Shown in pieces: positions 24,989-32,827 of a stretch of 46,186 nt of DNA. The position numbers and the translations under genes are program-made. Source of the DNA: CAZLAK01 sp964557545 (lineage in GTDB: Bacteria > Bacillota > Desulfotomaculia > Desulfotomaculales > Pelotomaculaceae). The notes under the pieces were generated by a model. The model was not told the DNA's origin and did no database searches. It was given only the letters and a program-made list of their open reading frames with translations. Positions within the stretch are counted from its first letter, which is position 1; each line of letters begins with the position of its first letter. The stretch covers positions 1 to 46,186 of the forward strand of contig CAZLAK010000015.1 in the NCBI GenBank assembly GCA_964557545.1, given 5' to 3'.

Positions 24989-26092
24989 GTGTTGCCCAAG
25001 AAAGGTTCCCCCGATTTTCTGCTCTTTTTGGCGGTTATCAGCCTTTTGAGCATCGGTGTAGTTATGGTTTTCAGCGCCAGCGAGTACAGCACTATGATTT
25101 ACTACAACGACAGCTTTTACTTTTTTAAGCGTCAGCTCCTGTGGGCTGCTATTGGGCTTTTAGCCATGTTTATCATGACGAATTACGACTACTGGCGGTT
25201 AAAAAATTTCATTTGGCCGCTCTTAGTTCTTGCCTTTACTTTTCTAGTTCTGGTTTTAATCCCCGGTATTGGCCGGGAAGTAAACGGAGCCAGGCGCTGG
25301 ATAGGAATTGGCCCCCTCCCTTTTGCCCCCGCCGAACTAGTTAAACTTTGTTTAATAATTTTTACTGCCTACGGCCTTTCCAAGCAAAAAGAAAAGGTGA
25401 TTTACTTTTCCAAGGGAGTGCTTCCCTATTTGCTCCTCGTTGCGCTAGCATCCGGCCTGATCCTCCTCCAGCCGGATTTAGGCACGGCTATGTCGCTGGC
25501 CGGGATAATCTTTGTTATGCTTTTTGCAGCAGGGGTAAGGATAGCACACCTTGGGGGTCTTGGATTTCTGGGTGTCATGGCTGTAGCTTTGGCTATTTAT
25601 CTAGAGCCTTACCGGCTAAAGCGCTTTTTTGCCTTTTTGGACCCGTGGGCTGACCCTTTGGGAAGCGGCTTTCACATTATACAGGGGCTGTACGCCATAG
25701 GTTCGGGCGGTCTTTTCGGTTTGGGTCTTGGGCAGAGCAAGCAGAAATTTCTTTACCTGCCGGAAAACCATACAGATTTCATATTTGCCGTAATCGGTGA
25801 AGAGCTGGGGTTTATAGGCGCTTCGCTGGTTATACTGCTTTTTATTATATTTGTTTGGCGGGGGTTAAAAATTGCTATTTCCACCAATGACCCCTTTGCC
25901 AGCCTATTGGCTACAGGCGTAACCTCCTGGATAGGATTGCAGGCCATTATTAATATAGGTGTGGTTACGGGTATGCTGCCGGTAACGGGTATACCCCTTC
26001 CTTTTATCAGTTTTGGCGGAACGTCACTCCTCTTTACTATGACCGGTGTCGGCATACTTCTCAATATCTCGCGCTTTGTTTCCGCTAAGTAG
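24989..26092 (+). CDS. ftsW: lipid II polymerase FtsW (SEDS family; FtsW/SpoVE)
   Basis: 367-aa SEDS protein with about ten membrane helices, which polymerises lipid II into glycan strands together with the class B PBP. Signatures: GVVMVFSASEY in the first helix, RWIGIGPLPFAPAELVKLCLI, LQPDLGTAMSL, the large loop PWADPLGSGFHIIQGLYAIGSGGLFGLGLG, ENHTDFIFAVIGEELG, and TGIPLPFISFGGTSLL. Position between murD and murG is the FtsW/SpoVE slot of the dcw cluster. As only one SEDS gene is present here it could act in vegetative division, in cortex synthesis, or both. GTG start with AAGGGAGGGAGA upstream. Confidence 0.93.
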   Translation: MLPKKGSPDFLLFLAVISLLSIGVVMVFSASEYSTMIYYNDSFYFFKRQLLWAAIGLLAMFIMTNYDYWRLKNFIWPLLVLAFTFLVLVLIPGIGREVNGARRWIGIGPLPFAPAELVKLCLIIFTAYGLSKQKEKVIYFSKGVLPYLLLVALASGLILLQPDLGTAMSLAGIIFVMLFAAGVRIAHLGGLGFLGVMAVALAIYLEPYRLKRFFAFLDPWADPLGSGFHIIQGLYAIGSGGLFGLGLGQSKQKFLYLPENHTDFIFAVIGEELGFIGASLVILLFIIFVWRGLKIAISTNDPFASLLATGVTSWIGLQAIINIGVVTGMLPVTGIPLPFISFGGTSLLFTMTGVGILLNISRFVSAK

Positions 26093-26105
26093 GGGGAAGG
26101 TGTAA

Positions 26106-27224
26106 GTGCGCTTTATTGTTTCTGGGGGCGGGACGGGGGGCCATATTTATCCGGCCCTGGCAGTTGCCCGGGGTTTAAAACACAGATATGCGGGTTGCGA
26201 AGTTCTCTACGTAGGGACGGCCGGCGGCATGGAGGCGGATATAGTTCCCCGTGAAGGGATACCTTTTGCCTCTATTTGTGCATCCGGTTTAAAAAGAAAG
26301 CTTTCCCCCGCTAATTTGTTGTCTTGTGGCCGGGCACTGTTGGGGGTTGGGCAGGCGCTGTGTATCTTGAGGCGCTTTAAGCCGGCAGCAGTAGTGGGTA
26401 CAGGGGGTTATGCCAGCGCGCCGGTGGTCATGGCCGCGGTTATTAGCGGCGTGCCCACTCTTATTCACGAACAAAATGCCCTGCCCGGTATTGCCAATCG
26501 CCTCCTCGCCCGTTTTGTTGACAGGGTATGTGTTACTTTTGCCGGCTCGCGTGCCTACTTCGGCAACAAAAAGAAAGTAAGGGTGACCGGCTTGCCGGTG
26601 CGTCCGGAAATTCTTCGGGCAGAACGCGGGCGCGGTCTTAGCTCTTTAGGAATTGAGCCCGGAAGATTCATTTTACTTTCTTTTGGCGGGAGCAGGGGAG
26701 CGCGCAGCATTAATAGGGCTATGGCCAAAGTTATTAAAAATTTTGCCGGTGATCCGCATCTTTTTATTGTTCACTCTACCGGTAATACCGGTTATGAGGA
26801 GTTTGCGGTTTTTTTACGGGAGGAAGGTATAGAACTGGGCGAAATTGGGAATGTAAAAGTAATGCCATATATTTACAATATGCACGATGCGCTGGCAGCG
26901 GCCGACCTGGTGGTTAGCAGGGCGGGAGCGGCTACAATAGCCGAGCTGACGGTTCTCGGTGTGCCGGCCATTCTCGTGCCCTACCCGTACGCGGCAGAAA
27001 ATCACCAGGAGTATAATGCGCGCGCTTTAGAAAGAGAAGGAGCGGCCCAGGTAATTTTAGATCACCGGTTAAGTGGCGAGTTGTTGAGCAAGAAAATAAA
27101 AAAACTTGTCGAAGATAAAATTATGCTTGCTAAAATGGCTCAATCGTGCCGGAAATTGGGCAAACCGCGCGCTCTCGAGGATATACTCGACTGTATAGGA
27201 GAAATAGTTGCTGCCAAAATGTAA
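26106..27224 (+). CDS. murG: UDP-GlcNAc:lipid I N-acetylglucosaminyltransferase MurG
   Basis: 372-aa GT28 glycosyltransferase making lipid II at the inner face of the membrane. Motifs: SGGGTGGHIYPALAVA at the N-terminus, GTGGYASAPVVMAA, HEQNALPGIANRLLA, SFGGSRGARSINRA, and SRAGAATIAELTVLGVPAILVPYPYAAENHQ in the donor-binding half. GTG start preceded by GGGGAAGGTG; 13 bp after ftsW. It is followed by the largest spacer of the mraZ-murA segment (27225-27367). Confidence 0.95.
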   Translation: MRFIVSGGGTGGHIYPALAVARGLKHRYAGCEVLYVGTAGGMEADIVPREGIPFASICASGLKRKLSPANLLSCGRALLGVGQALCILRRFKPAAVVGTGGYASAPVVMAAVISGVPTLIHEQNALPGIANRLLARFVDRVCVTFAGSRAYFGNKKKVRVTGLPVRPEILRAERGRGLSSLGIEPGRFILLSFGGSRGARSINRAMAKVIKNFAGDPHLFIVHSTGNTGYEEFAVFLREEGIELGEIGNVKVMPYIYNMHDALAAADLVVSRAGAATIAELTVLGVPAILVPYPYAAENHQEYNARALEREGAAQVILDHRLSGELLSKKIKKLVEDKIMLAKMAQSCRKLGKPRALEDILDCIGEIVAAKM

Positions 27225-27367
27225 CAGGTAGGCGTTTTAAGTGAATTTAGGCTTAATCTTGCGCTGGGACGTGCTTTTGGGGTGCACGTGTAACAACTTT
27301 CTTCGGCCGTGAATAGTATATTCTATCTCTTGAGCGCCGGTTTGTGAAAAAGGAGAGGGAGTTTAGG

Positions 27368-28741
27368 GTGCGGAATATTCGCCGTATTCATTTTGTAGGC
27401 ATTGGCGGTGCCGGTATGAGCGGCCTGGCCCGGATCGTAAACCAGCTCGGTTTTTGTGTAACTGGTTCAGACCTTGTTAATTCGTCTGCTATTGGGGAAC
27501 TCGAGGCCTTAGGAATAAAGTGCTATACCGGGCACAGCACGGGAAATATAGACGGTGCTGACTTGTTAGTGGTTTCTACTGCTATACCGGCCGAAAATGT
27601 TGAGCTTTTAGAAGCCAAAAGACGGGGAATACCGGTTATTCACCGGGCGGACCTGCTGGCCCAGCTCATGAAAAAGAAGAAAGGGGTGGCAGTGGCGGGG
27701 GCTCACGGAAAAACGACGACAACTTCTATGATTGCTGTTGTCCTGGAAAAAAACCGCCTCGATCCCACGGTAGTGGTTGGGGGTGAGTTAGCCGAAATAG
27801 GCGGCAATGCCAAGCTGGGCCGCGGTGAATACTTTGTTGCAGAAGCCGATGAGAGTGACGGATCGTTTTTAAAGCTCGAACCTTATATTGAAGTGATTAC
27901 TAACATTGAAGATGATCACTTGGATTATTACCGGAGCGTAGAAAACATTAAGGCGGCTTTTAAAGAGTTTATGTCCAAAGTACCGCCGGAAGGTCTCTTG
28001 GTTGCCTGCCTGGACGACCCGGCAGTGGTTGAACTTTTAAAAGAATACCGGGGTCCACTTTGCACCTACGCCGTAAACCGCCGTGATGCCGATTACACAG
28101 TGGCAGAAATTGAGACGCACGGCCGGTGCACGAAAGGGAACGTTTTTTACCGCGGTGATTTTTTGGGGGCGCTTAACTTAAGCGTTCCCGGCGAACACAA
28201 CCTTTCTAATGCTCTGGCAGCAGTTGCTGTGGGGATGTTTGCGGGTTTATCTTTTTCCCAGGCAACTTGGGCCTTAAAAGATTTTAACGGGGCCGGCAGG
28301 AGGTTTCAGACTCTTTTTGAAGAGGGCGGGATAACAGTAGTAGATGATTACGCTCACCACCCTTCGGAAATTGTGGCCACCTTGAAAGCGGCAAGACAGG
28401 TGTGCAGGGGCAGGGTTTTGGTTGTATTTCAGCCGCACCGTTACACGAGAACAGCTATTTTAGGGGATCGTTTCGGCGGGGCTTTTCGGGGAGCAGATGA
28501 GGTTATCATCTGTGATATTTACAGTGCCGGTGAAAAGCCAATAGAAGGGGTTACAGCCCAAAAAATTGTGGATGCTGTAGAGAAAGAGGAGGGCAAAAAA
28601 GTAAGGTACTTACCGGATAAAAACAAGATAATAGATTACCTCCTAAATACTGTTAGGCCCGGTGATATGATTATCACTATGGGAGCTGGAAATATCTGGC
28701 AGACAGGTATAGAGTTAGCCGCCGCGATAAAGGAGAGGTAA
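27368..28741 (+). CDS. murC: UDP-N-acetylmuramate--L-alanine ligase MurC
   Basis: 457-aa Mur ligase adding L-Ala to UDP-MurNAc. Motifs: IHFVGIGGAGMSGLA, P-loop GAHGKTTTTSM, EADESDGSF, NIEDDHLDYY, NGAGRRFQ, DDYAHHPSEI and FQPHRYTRT. Two start codons are possible: the GTG at 27344 has no ribosome site, whereas the GTG at 27368 follows AGGAGAGGGAG at good spacing and gives the typical short lead (RNIRRIHFVG), so the latter is chosen. The 143-bp gap from murG could contain an internal promoter, but no convincing -35/-10 pair is seen. Confidence 0.94.
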   Translation: MRNIRRIHFVGIGGAGMSGLARIVNQLGFCVTGSDLVNSSAIGELEALGIKCYTGHSTGNIDGADLLVVSTAIPAENVELLEAKRRGIPVIHRADLLAQLMKKKKGVAVAGAHGKTTTTSMIAVVLEKNRLDPTVVVGGELAEIGGNAKLGRGEYFVAEADESDGSFLKLEPYIEVITNIEDDHLDYYRSVENIKAAFKEFMSKVPPEGLLVACLDDPAVVELLKEYRGPLCTYAVNRRDADYTVAEIETHGRCTKGNVFYRGDFLGALNLSVPGEHNLSNALAAVAVGMFAGLSFSQATWALKDFNGAGRRFQTLFEEGGITVVDDYAHHPSEIVATLKAARQVCRGRVLVVFQPHRYTRTAILGDRFGGAFRGADEVIICDIYSAGEKPIEGVTAQKIVDAVEKEEGKKVRYLPDKNKIIDYLLNTVRPGDMIITMGAGNIWQTGIELAAAIKER

Positions 28742-28744
28742 TAA

Positions 28745-29653
28745 GTGTTGGAGAAAGCCTGCCGCGAGTTAAGTGAGCTCCTGCCGGGCAGAGTGCGGGC
28801 CGGGGAGAGCATGAAAAATCATACCACCTTCCGCATCGGCGGTCCAGCCGATATTTTTATCTGGCCGGCCAGCCGGGAGGAACTTAGGGCAGCAGTCGGT
28901 TACGCCTTTGTGAGGGGGATTCCCCTGACGGTCATTGGGGCCGGCTCTAATTTGTTGGTTGGCGAAGGGGGCATTAGGGGGATTGTAGTAAAAGTTGGCC
29001 GGGGTTTAGACCGTGTTACCCGTGACGGTGCAGAAATAAGGGCCGAGGCGGGGGCCAGGCTGGCCAAAGTAGCAGCAATCGCCCAAATTAACGGGTTGGG
29101 AGGCTTTGAATTTACTGCTGGTATTCCGGGTACAGTGGGCGGGGCAGTAGTTATGAACGCGGGGGCTAACGGTTCTTCTATCGGTGATATAGTAAAGGGC
29201 GTGCTGGTTTTAAATCACGCCGGCCAGTTTAAAGAAATTCCCCAGGCCGGTTTGGGTTTTGGCTACCGGAAAAGTATACTGCAGGAAAAACCATTAATTG
29301 TAATAGAGGCATCTTTTTCTTGCCGTTTGCGCTCTCCTCAAGAAATAAGAAAGGAGATGAAAGAATACATCGAGAAGCGCAAGCGCACGCAGCCCTTGTC
29401 TTTGCCCAGTGCGGGCAGCATATTCAAGAACCCCCCGGGAGATTCTGCCGGCCGTCTCATCGAAGCCGCGGGGCTGAAAGGTAAAAGGGTAGGTGGTGCA
29501 ATCATATCAGAGGTACACGCCAATTTTATTGTTAACTTGGGTTCGGCAACGGCGCGTGATGTGAGAACTCTCATAGAGATGGCCAGAAGTGCTGTTTGGG
29601 AGCGCTTTGGTGTGGAGCTGGCCTTGGAAGTAAAGATTATCGGTGAGGATTGA
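28745..29653 (+). CDS. murB: UDP-N-acetylenolpyruvoylglucosamine reductase MurB
   Basis: 302-aa FAD enzyme that reduces enolpyruvyl-UDP-GlcNAc to UDP-MurNAc. FAD-binding features: NHTTFRIGGPAD, VIGAGSNLLVGEGGIRG and GFEFTAGIPGTVGGAVVMNAGANG. Catalytic Ser in LPSAGSIFKNP and C-terminal Glu in ALEVKIIG are present; the short inter-domain region is that of type II MurB. GTG start, three bases after the murC stop. Confidence 0.95.
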   Translation: MLEKACRELSELLPGRVRAGESMKNHTTFRIGGPADIFIWPASREELRAAVGYAFVRGIPLTVIGAGSNLLVGEGGIRGIVVKVGRGLDRVTRDGAEIRAEAGARLAKVAAIAQINGLGGFEFTAGIPGTVGGAVVMNAGANGSSIGDIVKGVLVLNHAGQFKEIPQAGLGFGYRKSILQEKPLIVIEASFSCRLRSPQEIRKEMKEYIEKRKRTQPLSLPSAGSIFKNPPGDSAGRLIEAAGLKGKRVGGAIISEVHANFIVNLGSATARDVRTLIEMARSAVWERFGVELALEVKIIGED

Positions 29654-29675
29654 TTAGAGGGGCGGAGGTGACAGC

Positions 29676-30935
29676 GTGCAAAGGTTTGTGATTGTGGGGG
29701 GGAACCGTCTTAAAGGGACCATCCGGGTAAGCGGTTCCAAAAACGCTGCTCTGCCGGTACTGGCCGCTGCTATCTTAAACGGCAATAAAAGCATCATTGT
29801 CGAGGTGCCTAAGCTCCGCGACGTTTCTGTAATGATGGAAGTGCTTACTTATTTGGGCGCAAAGGTGACTTTGAACCGGCAAAGCGTAGAAGTGGACACT
29901 ACTAACATCCAGCCCCTGGAAATTTCTGAAGAATTGATGCGCCGTATGCGGGCTTCCAATCTGGTCTTGGGGCCGCTTTTGGCAAGGTTTGGCAAAGTGA
30001 AAATAGCTTATCCCGGCGGCTGCCAGATAGGCAGCCGGCCTATGAACCTGCATTTAAAAGGGTTAGTGGCTTTAGGGGCGTCTATCCAGGAAAAGTTTGG
30101 CTATATCACGGCTTGTGCAGAGAAACTGACCGGTGCCGATATCCACCTGGACCTGCCCAGTGTGGGGGCTACAGAAAACATTATGATGGCGGCGGTTTTT
30201 GCACGCGGGGTGACAGTATTAAGGAATGCCGCCAAAGAACCAGAAATTGTAGACCTGCAGAACTTCTTAAATAATATGGGGGCCAGGATAAAAGGGGCTG
30301 GTACGGACACGATAAAAATTGAGGGGGTAAAGCCGGACAGTTTGAGGTCTGCACACCACACAGTGATACCCGACCGCATAGAAGCGGGAACACATATGAT
30401 CGCAGCGGCTATAACGGGCGGGGAGGTTACTATTACCAACGTTATCCCCGAACACACAGAGCCGGTGTTAGCCAAGTTGCGTGAGGCGGGCGTTAACATA
30501 ACAGTAGGCGATGATTTTGTTAAAGTGCAGGGTACGGGTAAAATCAAAGCAGTGGATATTAAAACCATGCCCTACCCCGGTTTTCCAACCGACATGCAGC
30601 CGCAGATGATGGCCTTATTGAGCTTGGCGGACGGGACTAGTGTAATTTCTGAAACTATTTTTGAAAACCGGTTCAAGCATGTAGCCGAGTTGCGCAGGAT
30701 GGGAGCGGACATTAAAGTTGAAGGCCAGTCCGCTATTATTAAAGGTGTCCCCAAACTATCGGGTGCCTATATAGAGGCCAGTGATTTAAGGGCGGGGGCA
30801 GCCCTGGTGCTGGCAGCTATGGCTGCTGAAGACGGTACAGTCTTAGAAAACGTTGAACATATAGACCGCGGTTATGAACGGCTGGAAGTGAAGTACAACT
30901 CTATAGGGGCAAGGATAATAAGAGTGCACAATTAG
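29676..30935 (+). CDS. murA: UDP-N-acetylglucosamine 1-carboxyvinyltransferase MurA
   Basis: 419-aa EPSP-synthase-like enzyme performing the first committed step of peptidoglycan synthesis. N-terminal GGNRLKGTIRVSGSKNAALPVLAA, catalytic-loop Cys116 in YPGGCQIGSRP (the fosfomycin-modified Cys, so the protein should be fosfomycin-sensitive), and FPTDMQPQMMALL near the C-terminal half. GTG start after GGGGCGGAGGTGA. Last gene of the uninterrupted mraZ-murA run; a hairpin and an oppositely oriented small gene follow. Confidence 0.95.
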   Translation: MQRFVIVGGNRLKGTIRVSGSKNAALPVLAAAILNGNKSIIVEVPKLRDVSVMMEVLTYLGAKVTLNRQSVEVDTTNIQPLEISEELMRRMRASNLVLGPLLARFGKVKIAYPGGCQIGSRPMNLHLKGLVALGASIQEKFGYITACAEKLTGADIHLDLPSVGATENIMMAAVFARGVTVLRNAAKEPEIVDLQNFLNNMGARIKGAGTDTIKIEGVKPDSLRSAHHTVIPDRIEAGTHMIAAAITGGEVTITNVIPEHTEPVLAKLREAGVNITVGDDFVKVQGTGKIKAVDIKTMPYPGFPTDMQPQMMALLSLADGTSVISETIFENRFKHVAELRRMGADIKVEGQSAIIKGVPKLSGAYIEASDLRAGAALVLAAMAAEDGTVLENVEHIDRGYERLEVKYNSIGARIIRVHN

Positions 30936-30965
30936 TGGCTCTTTTTTTAGCGCCTTTTAGGACAA

Positions 30966-30990
30966 GGCGCAGGGCTACAGCACCTGCGCC
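30966..30990. terminator. GC-rich hairpin between convergent murA and the 46-aa gene
   Basis: A perfect 8-bp inverted repeat (GGCGCAGG at 30966-30973 and CCTGCGCC at 30983-30990, nine-base loop) lies 31 bp past murA and 25 bp past the stop of the convergent small gene. A GCGCC at 30950-30954 could form a competing hairpin with GGCGC at 30966-30970. There is no T-run directly after it on either strand, so it may be a Rho-assisted or bidirectional terminator rather than a classical one. Confidence 0.45.
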
Positions 30991-31014
30991 ACCAAGAGAG
31001 TAATTTATTAATCA

Positions 31015-31155
31015 TTAAGGTCCAACTGCTGGCCAGCCCCAAAAGGGACAGGCGCTGGCGAGGAGAAGAATTAAAATGAGAAGTGCTATAAGAGCCCAAT
31101 TGCCAAACCAGCCGCACCCGGTGACACCAGCACCGCCCGTTACCATAAAAGCCAT
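31015..31155 (-). CDS. 46-aa hydrophobic small protein, YjcZ-like sporulation peptide candidate
   Basis: A short gene on the minus strand between murA and ftsQ. ATG at 31155 is preceded by AAGGGGGTTAAACC, a good ribosome site. The product starts MAFMVTGGAGVTGCGWFGNW, continues with a 14-residue pure aliphatic helix (ALIALLILILLLAS) and ends CPFWGWPAVGP. This Gly-rich head plus one membrane helix is the layout of the very short YjcZ-type sporulation proteins. That comparison is from memory of the general pattern and is not an alignment. Being antisense to the dcw cluster it needs its own promoter, probably within 31156-31260; no clear sporulation-sigma site could be assigned. Confidence 0.65.
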   Translation of the reverse strand: MAFMVTGGAGVTGCGWFGNWALIALLILILLLASACPFWGWPAVGP

Positions 31156-31279
31156 GGTTTAACCCCCTTGCAAATGCTATTTGAGTTGGTAATATTTTAT
31201 TTTTATGACTATTAATTGGTTACTTGGTGCTGGCGGTTATAATTTTAATTTATCTTGAGGTAAATATAGCTCAATTGCC

Positions 31280-31308
31280 TTGGACAAGTTTAGTGCGGTT
31301 GATATAAT
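31280..31308 (+). promoter_or_regulatory. candidate promoter of the ftsQ-ftsZ segment
   Basis: TTGGAC at 31280-31285 and a perfect TATAAT at 31303-31308 are separated by 17 bp, 57 bp before ftsQ. The opposite-strand gene just upstream makes an independent start necessary. The following AT-rich leader contains a short direct repeat (ATTATTGGG at 31310-31318, then ATTATTGGG again at 31322-31330). The rest of the 31156-31364 gap shows nothing else recognisable. Confidence 0.55.
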
Positions 31309-31364
31309 AATTATTGGGATTATTATTGGGGAAAAATAAACCACAAAAAAAGCCGGGTGGGTAA

Positions 31365-32105
31365 ATGAAGGGCTTTGGTTATGGCAGGAAGTGGAACGCG
31401 TTGCAAGGGGCTTTTTTTGTTTTTCTCACCTTTACTGCTGCTTTTATTTTATTAAAATCACCAATTTTTGAGGTGAAATATATTGCCGTGAAGGGTTTAT
31501 CTGTATTAGAAGAAGAGACAGTGAAATCTGTTGCCGGCATTGGCACCGGAACAAATATCTTTCAAATTGATTTAAAGGCTGCTGCCGGCAACCTCAAAGG
31601 GCTGCCGCAGGTTAAAAATGTTCAACTTTTCAGAAATTTGCCCTCGACGGTGATTATTGAAGTTACAGAGCGCGTGCCGCGCGCTCTTTTGCCTGTGGAG
31701 GGCGGTTTTGTAATGGTTGATGATGAAGGGTTTTGCCTGGGAGAGGGGAAGGTGGGTATTGCGGGGCTTCCGGTTTTAACGGGGGTTGACGTTGCTGGCT
31801 TATCTGGGGGTGAACTCTCAAACTCTTGGGCATTGAAACAGGCCCTGGCGGTGGTCTGCGGGCTGCCGCCGGAGGTGCTGGAAAGTATATCTGAAGTACA
31901 CATAGGTATAGATGGTCTAGTTACCCTTTACACTATGGAAGGAATTCCTTGCCGTTTTGGCATGGCCGGTGAAGTAGAAGTAAAAGAAAAAGGCGTCCTT
32001 TTAAAGGGTTTGCTTGCCGAGATAGAAAAAGAAAGTTTCAGCGTTAAGTACATCGACCTTGTATGCGCTGCACAGCCGGTAGTTTATTATTACAGGCGTA
32101 ATTAA
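31365..32105 (+). CDS. ftsQ: cell division protein FtsQ / DivIB
   Basis: 246-aa bitopic protein: short basic N-terminus, one membrane helix (about 14-31), then an extracytoplasmic POTRA domain opening FEVKYIAVKGLSVLEEETVKSVAGI and containing NIFQID...LKGLPQVKNVQLFRNLPSTVIIEVTERVP, the FtsQ signature. The rest is the beta domain. It forms the septal FtsQ-FtsL-DivIC complex. Lacks the long C-terminal tail of Bacillus DivIB. ATG with GGGTGG upstream; first gene after the strand switch. Confidence 0.92.
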   Translation: MKGFGYGRKWNALQGAFFVFLTFTAAFILLKSPIFEVKYIAVKGLSVLEEETVKSVAGIGTGTNIFQIDLKAAAGNLKGLPQVKNVQLFRNLPSTVIIEVTERVPRALLPVEGGFVMVDDEGFCLGEGKVGIAGLPVLTGVDVAGLSGGELSNSWALKQALAVVCGLPPEVLESISEVHIGIDGLVTLYTMEGIPCRFGMAGEVEVKEKGVLLKGLLAEIEKESFSVKYIDLVCAAQPVVYYYRRN

Positions 32106-32120
32106 CAGGGGGCGGTAATT

Positions 32121-32816
32121 TTGCGTTGGTTTCACTGGGCCTTTGTCTTGGTCGGGCTGGTAATGGGGATGCTTTTGACCTACCAGTTTAGGATAACGAA
32201 GGAAATACAGAACACGGAGCCGGTTGTGAGGGCGCAACAGCTTGCGGCCCAAATAAATGCCCTGAAAAAAGAGCGCGATTCCTTGCAGTCGCAGGTCGAT
32301 GAATTGAGGGCCCGGCTGGATAAAATTGCCGCTGGACCTCAGTTGGCGGATTTGAAGGATGAACTGGAAAAGGCCAGGATCGAAGCGGGAGTTACTGAAC
32401 TGACTGGTCCGGGGGTGGAAGTTACACTCAACGACAGCAGTATAAGCTTGCGGCCGGGAGAAAACCCCAATTTATACGTACTCCACGACGAGGATATCTT
32501 AAGGGTTTTAAACGAGGTCCGGGCTGCTGGGGCCGAGGCTGTCGCCATTAACGGAGAGAGAGTTTTGGCCACTACCGAAGTTCGTTGCACAGGGCCTACC
32601 GTAGTCCTCAATAAAAATAAAAGGCTGGCACCTCCATACGTCATTACAGCTATTGGTAACCCGGACACACTGGAAAGCTCCTTAAGGATGAAGGGAGGAG
32701 TAGCTGAGACGCTGCAATTTTGGGGAATTCAGGTAACTGTTAAAAAACTGCCGCAGGTAACTGTTCCGGCCTACACAGGCGGTATTAAATTTGAATATGC
32801 CAAAGCGGCCGGTTAG
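32121..32816 (+). CDS. DUF881 protein (YlxW/YlxX-like), first copy
   Basis: 231-aa protein with an N-terminal membrane helix (residues 5-20), a coiled coil (about 38-90, ALKKERDSLQSQVDELRARLD) and a C-terminal DUF881 domain with ELTGPGVEVTLND, LYVLHDEDILRVLNEVRAAGAEAVAINGER and PPYVITAIGNPDTLESSLRMKGG. Function unknown; the same family sits between divIB and ftsA in Bacillus (ylxW, ylxX), suggesting a link to division or envelope maintenance. TTG start, 15 bp after ftsQ. Confidence 0.88.
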   Translation: MRWFHWAFVLVGLVMGMLLTYQFRITKEIQNTEPVVRAQQLAAQINALKKERDSLQSQVDELRARLDKIAAGPQLADLKDELEKARIEAGVTELTGPGVEVTLNDSSISLRPGENPNLYVLHDEDILRVLNEVRAAGAEAVAINGERVLATTEVRCTGPTVVLNKNKRLAPPYVITAIGNPDTLESSLRMKGGVAETLQFWGIQVTVKKLPQVTVPAYTGGIKFEYAKAAG

Positions 32817-32827
32817 GGGGGGCTGGT

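Noticed and set aside
27241..27312. 23-codon frame starting GTG in the murG-murC spacer
   Set aside because: It has a fair ribosome site (AGGTAGG) but no clear helix or family pattern, and the spacer is otherwise unremarkable. Not enough to call a gene.
30101..30568. Minus-strand open frame inside murA
   Set aside because: Shadow of a highly conserved gene; no ribosome site and no recognisable domain.
31156..31260. Possible sigma-E/sigma-K -10 (CATAAAAATA on the minus strand) upstream of the 46-aa gene
   Set aside because: Spacing of the bases is off by one from CATAnnnTA and no matching -35 was found.
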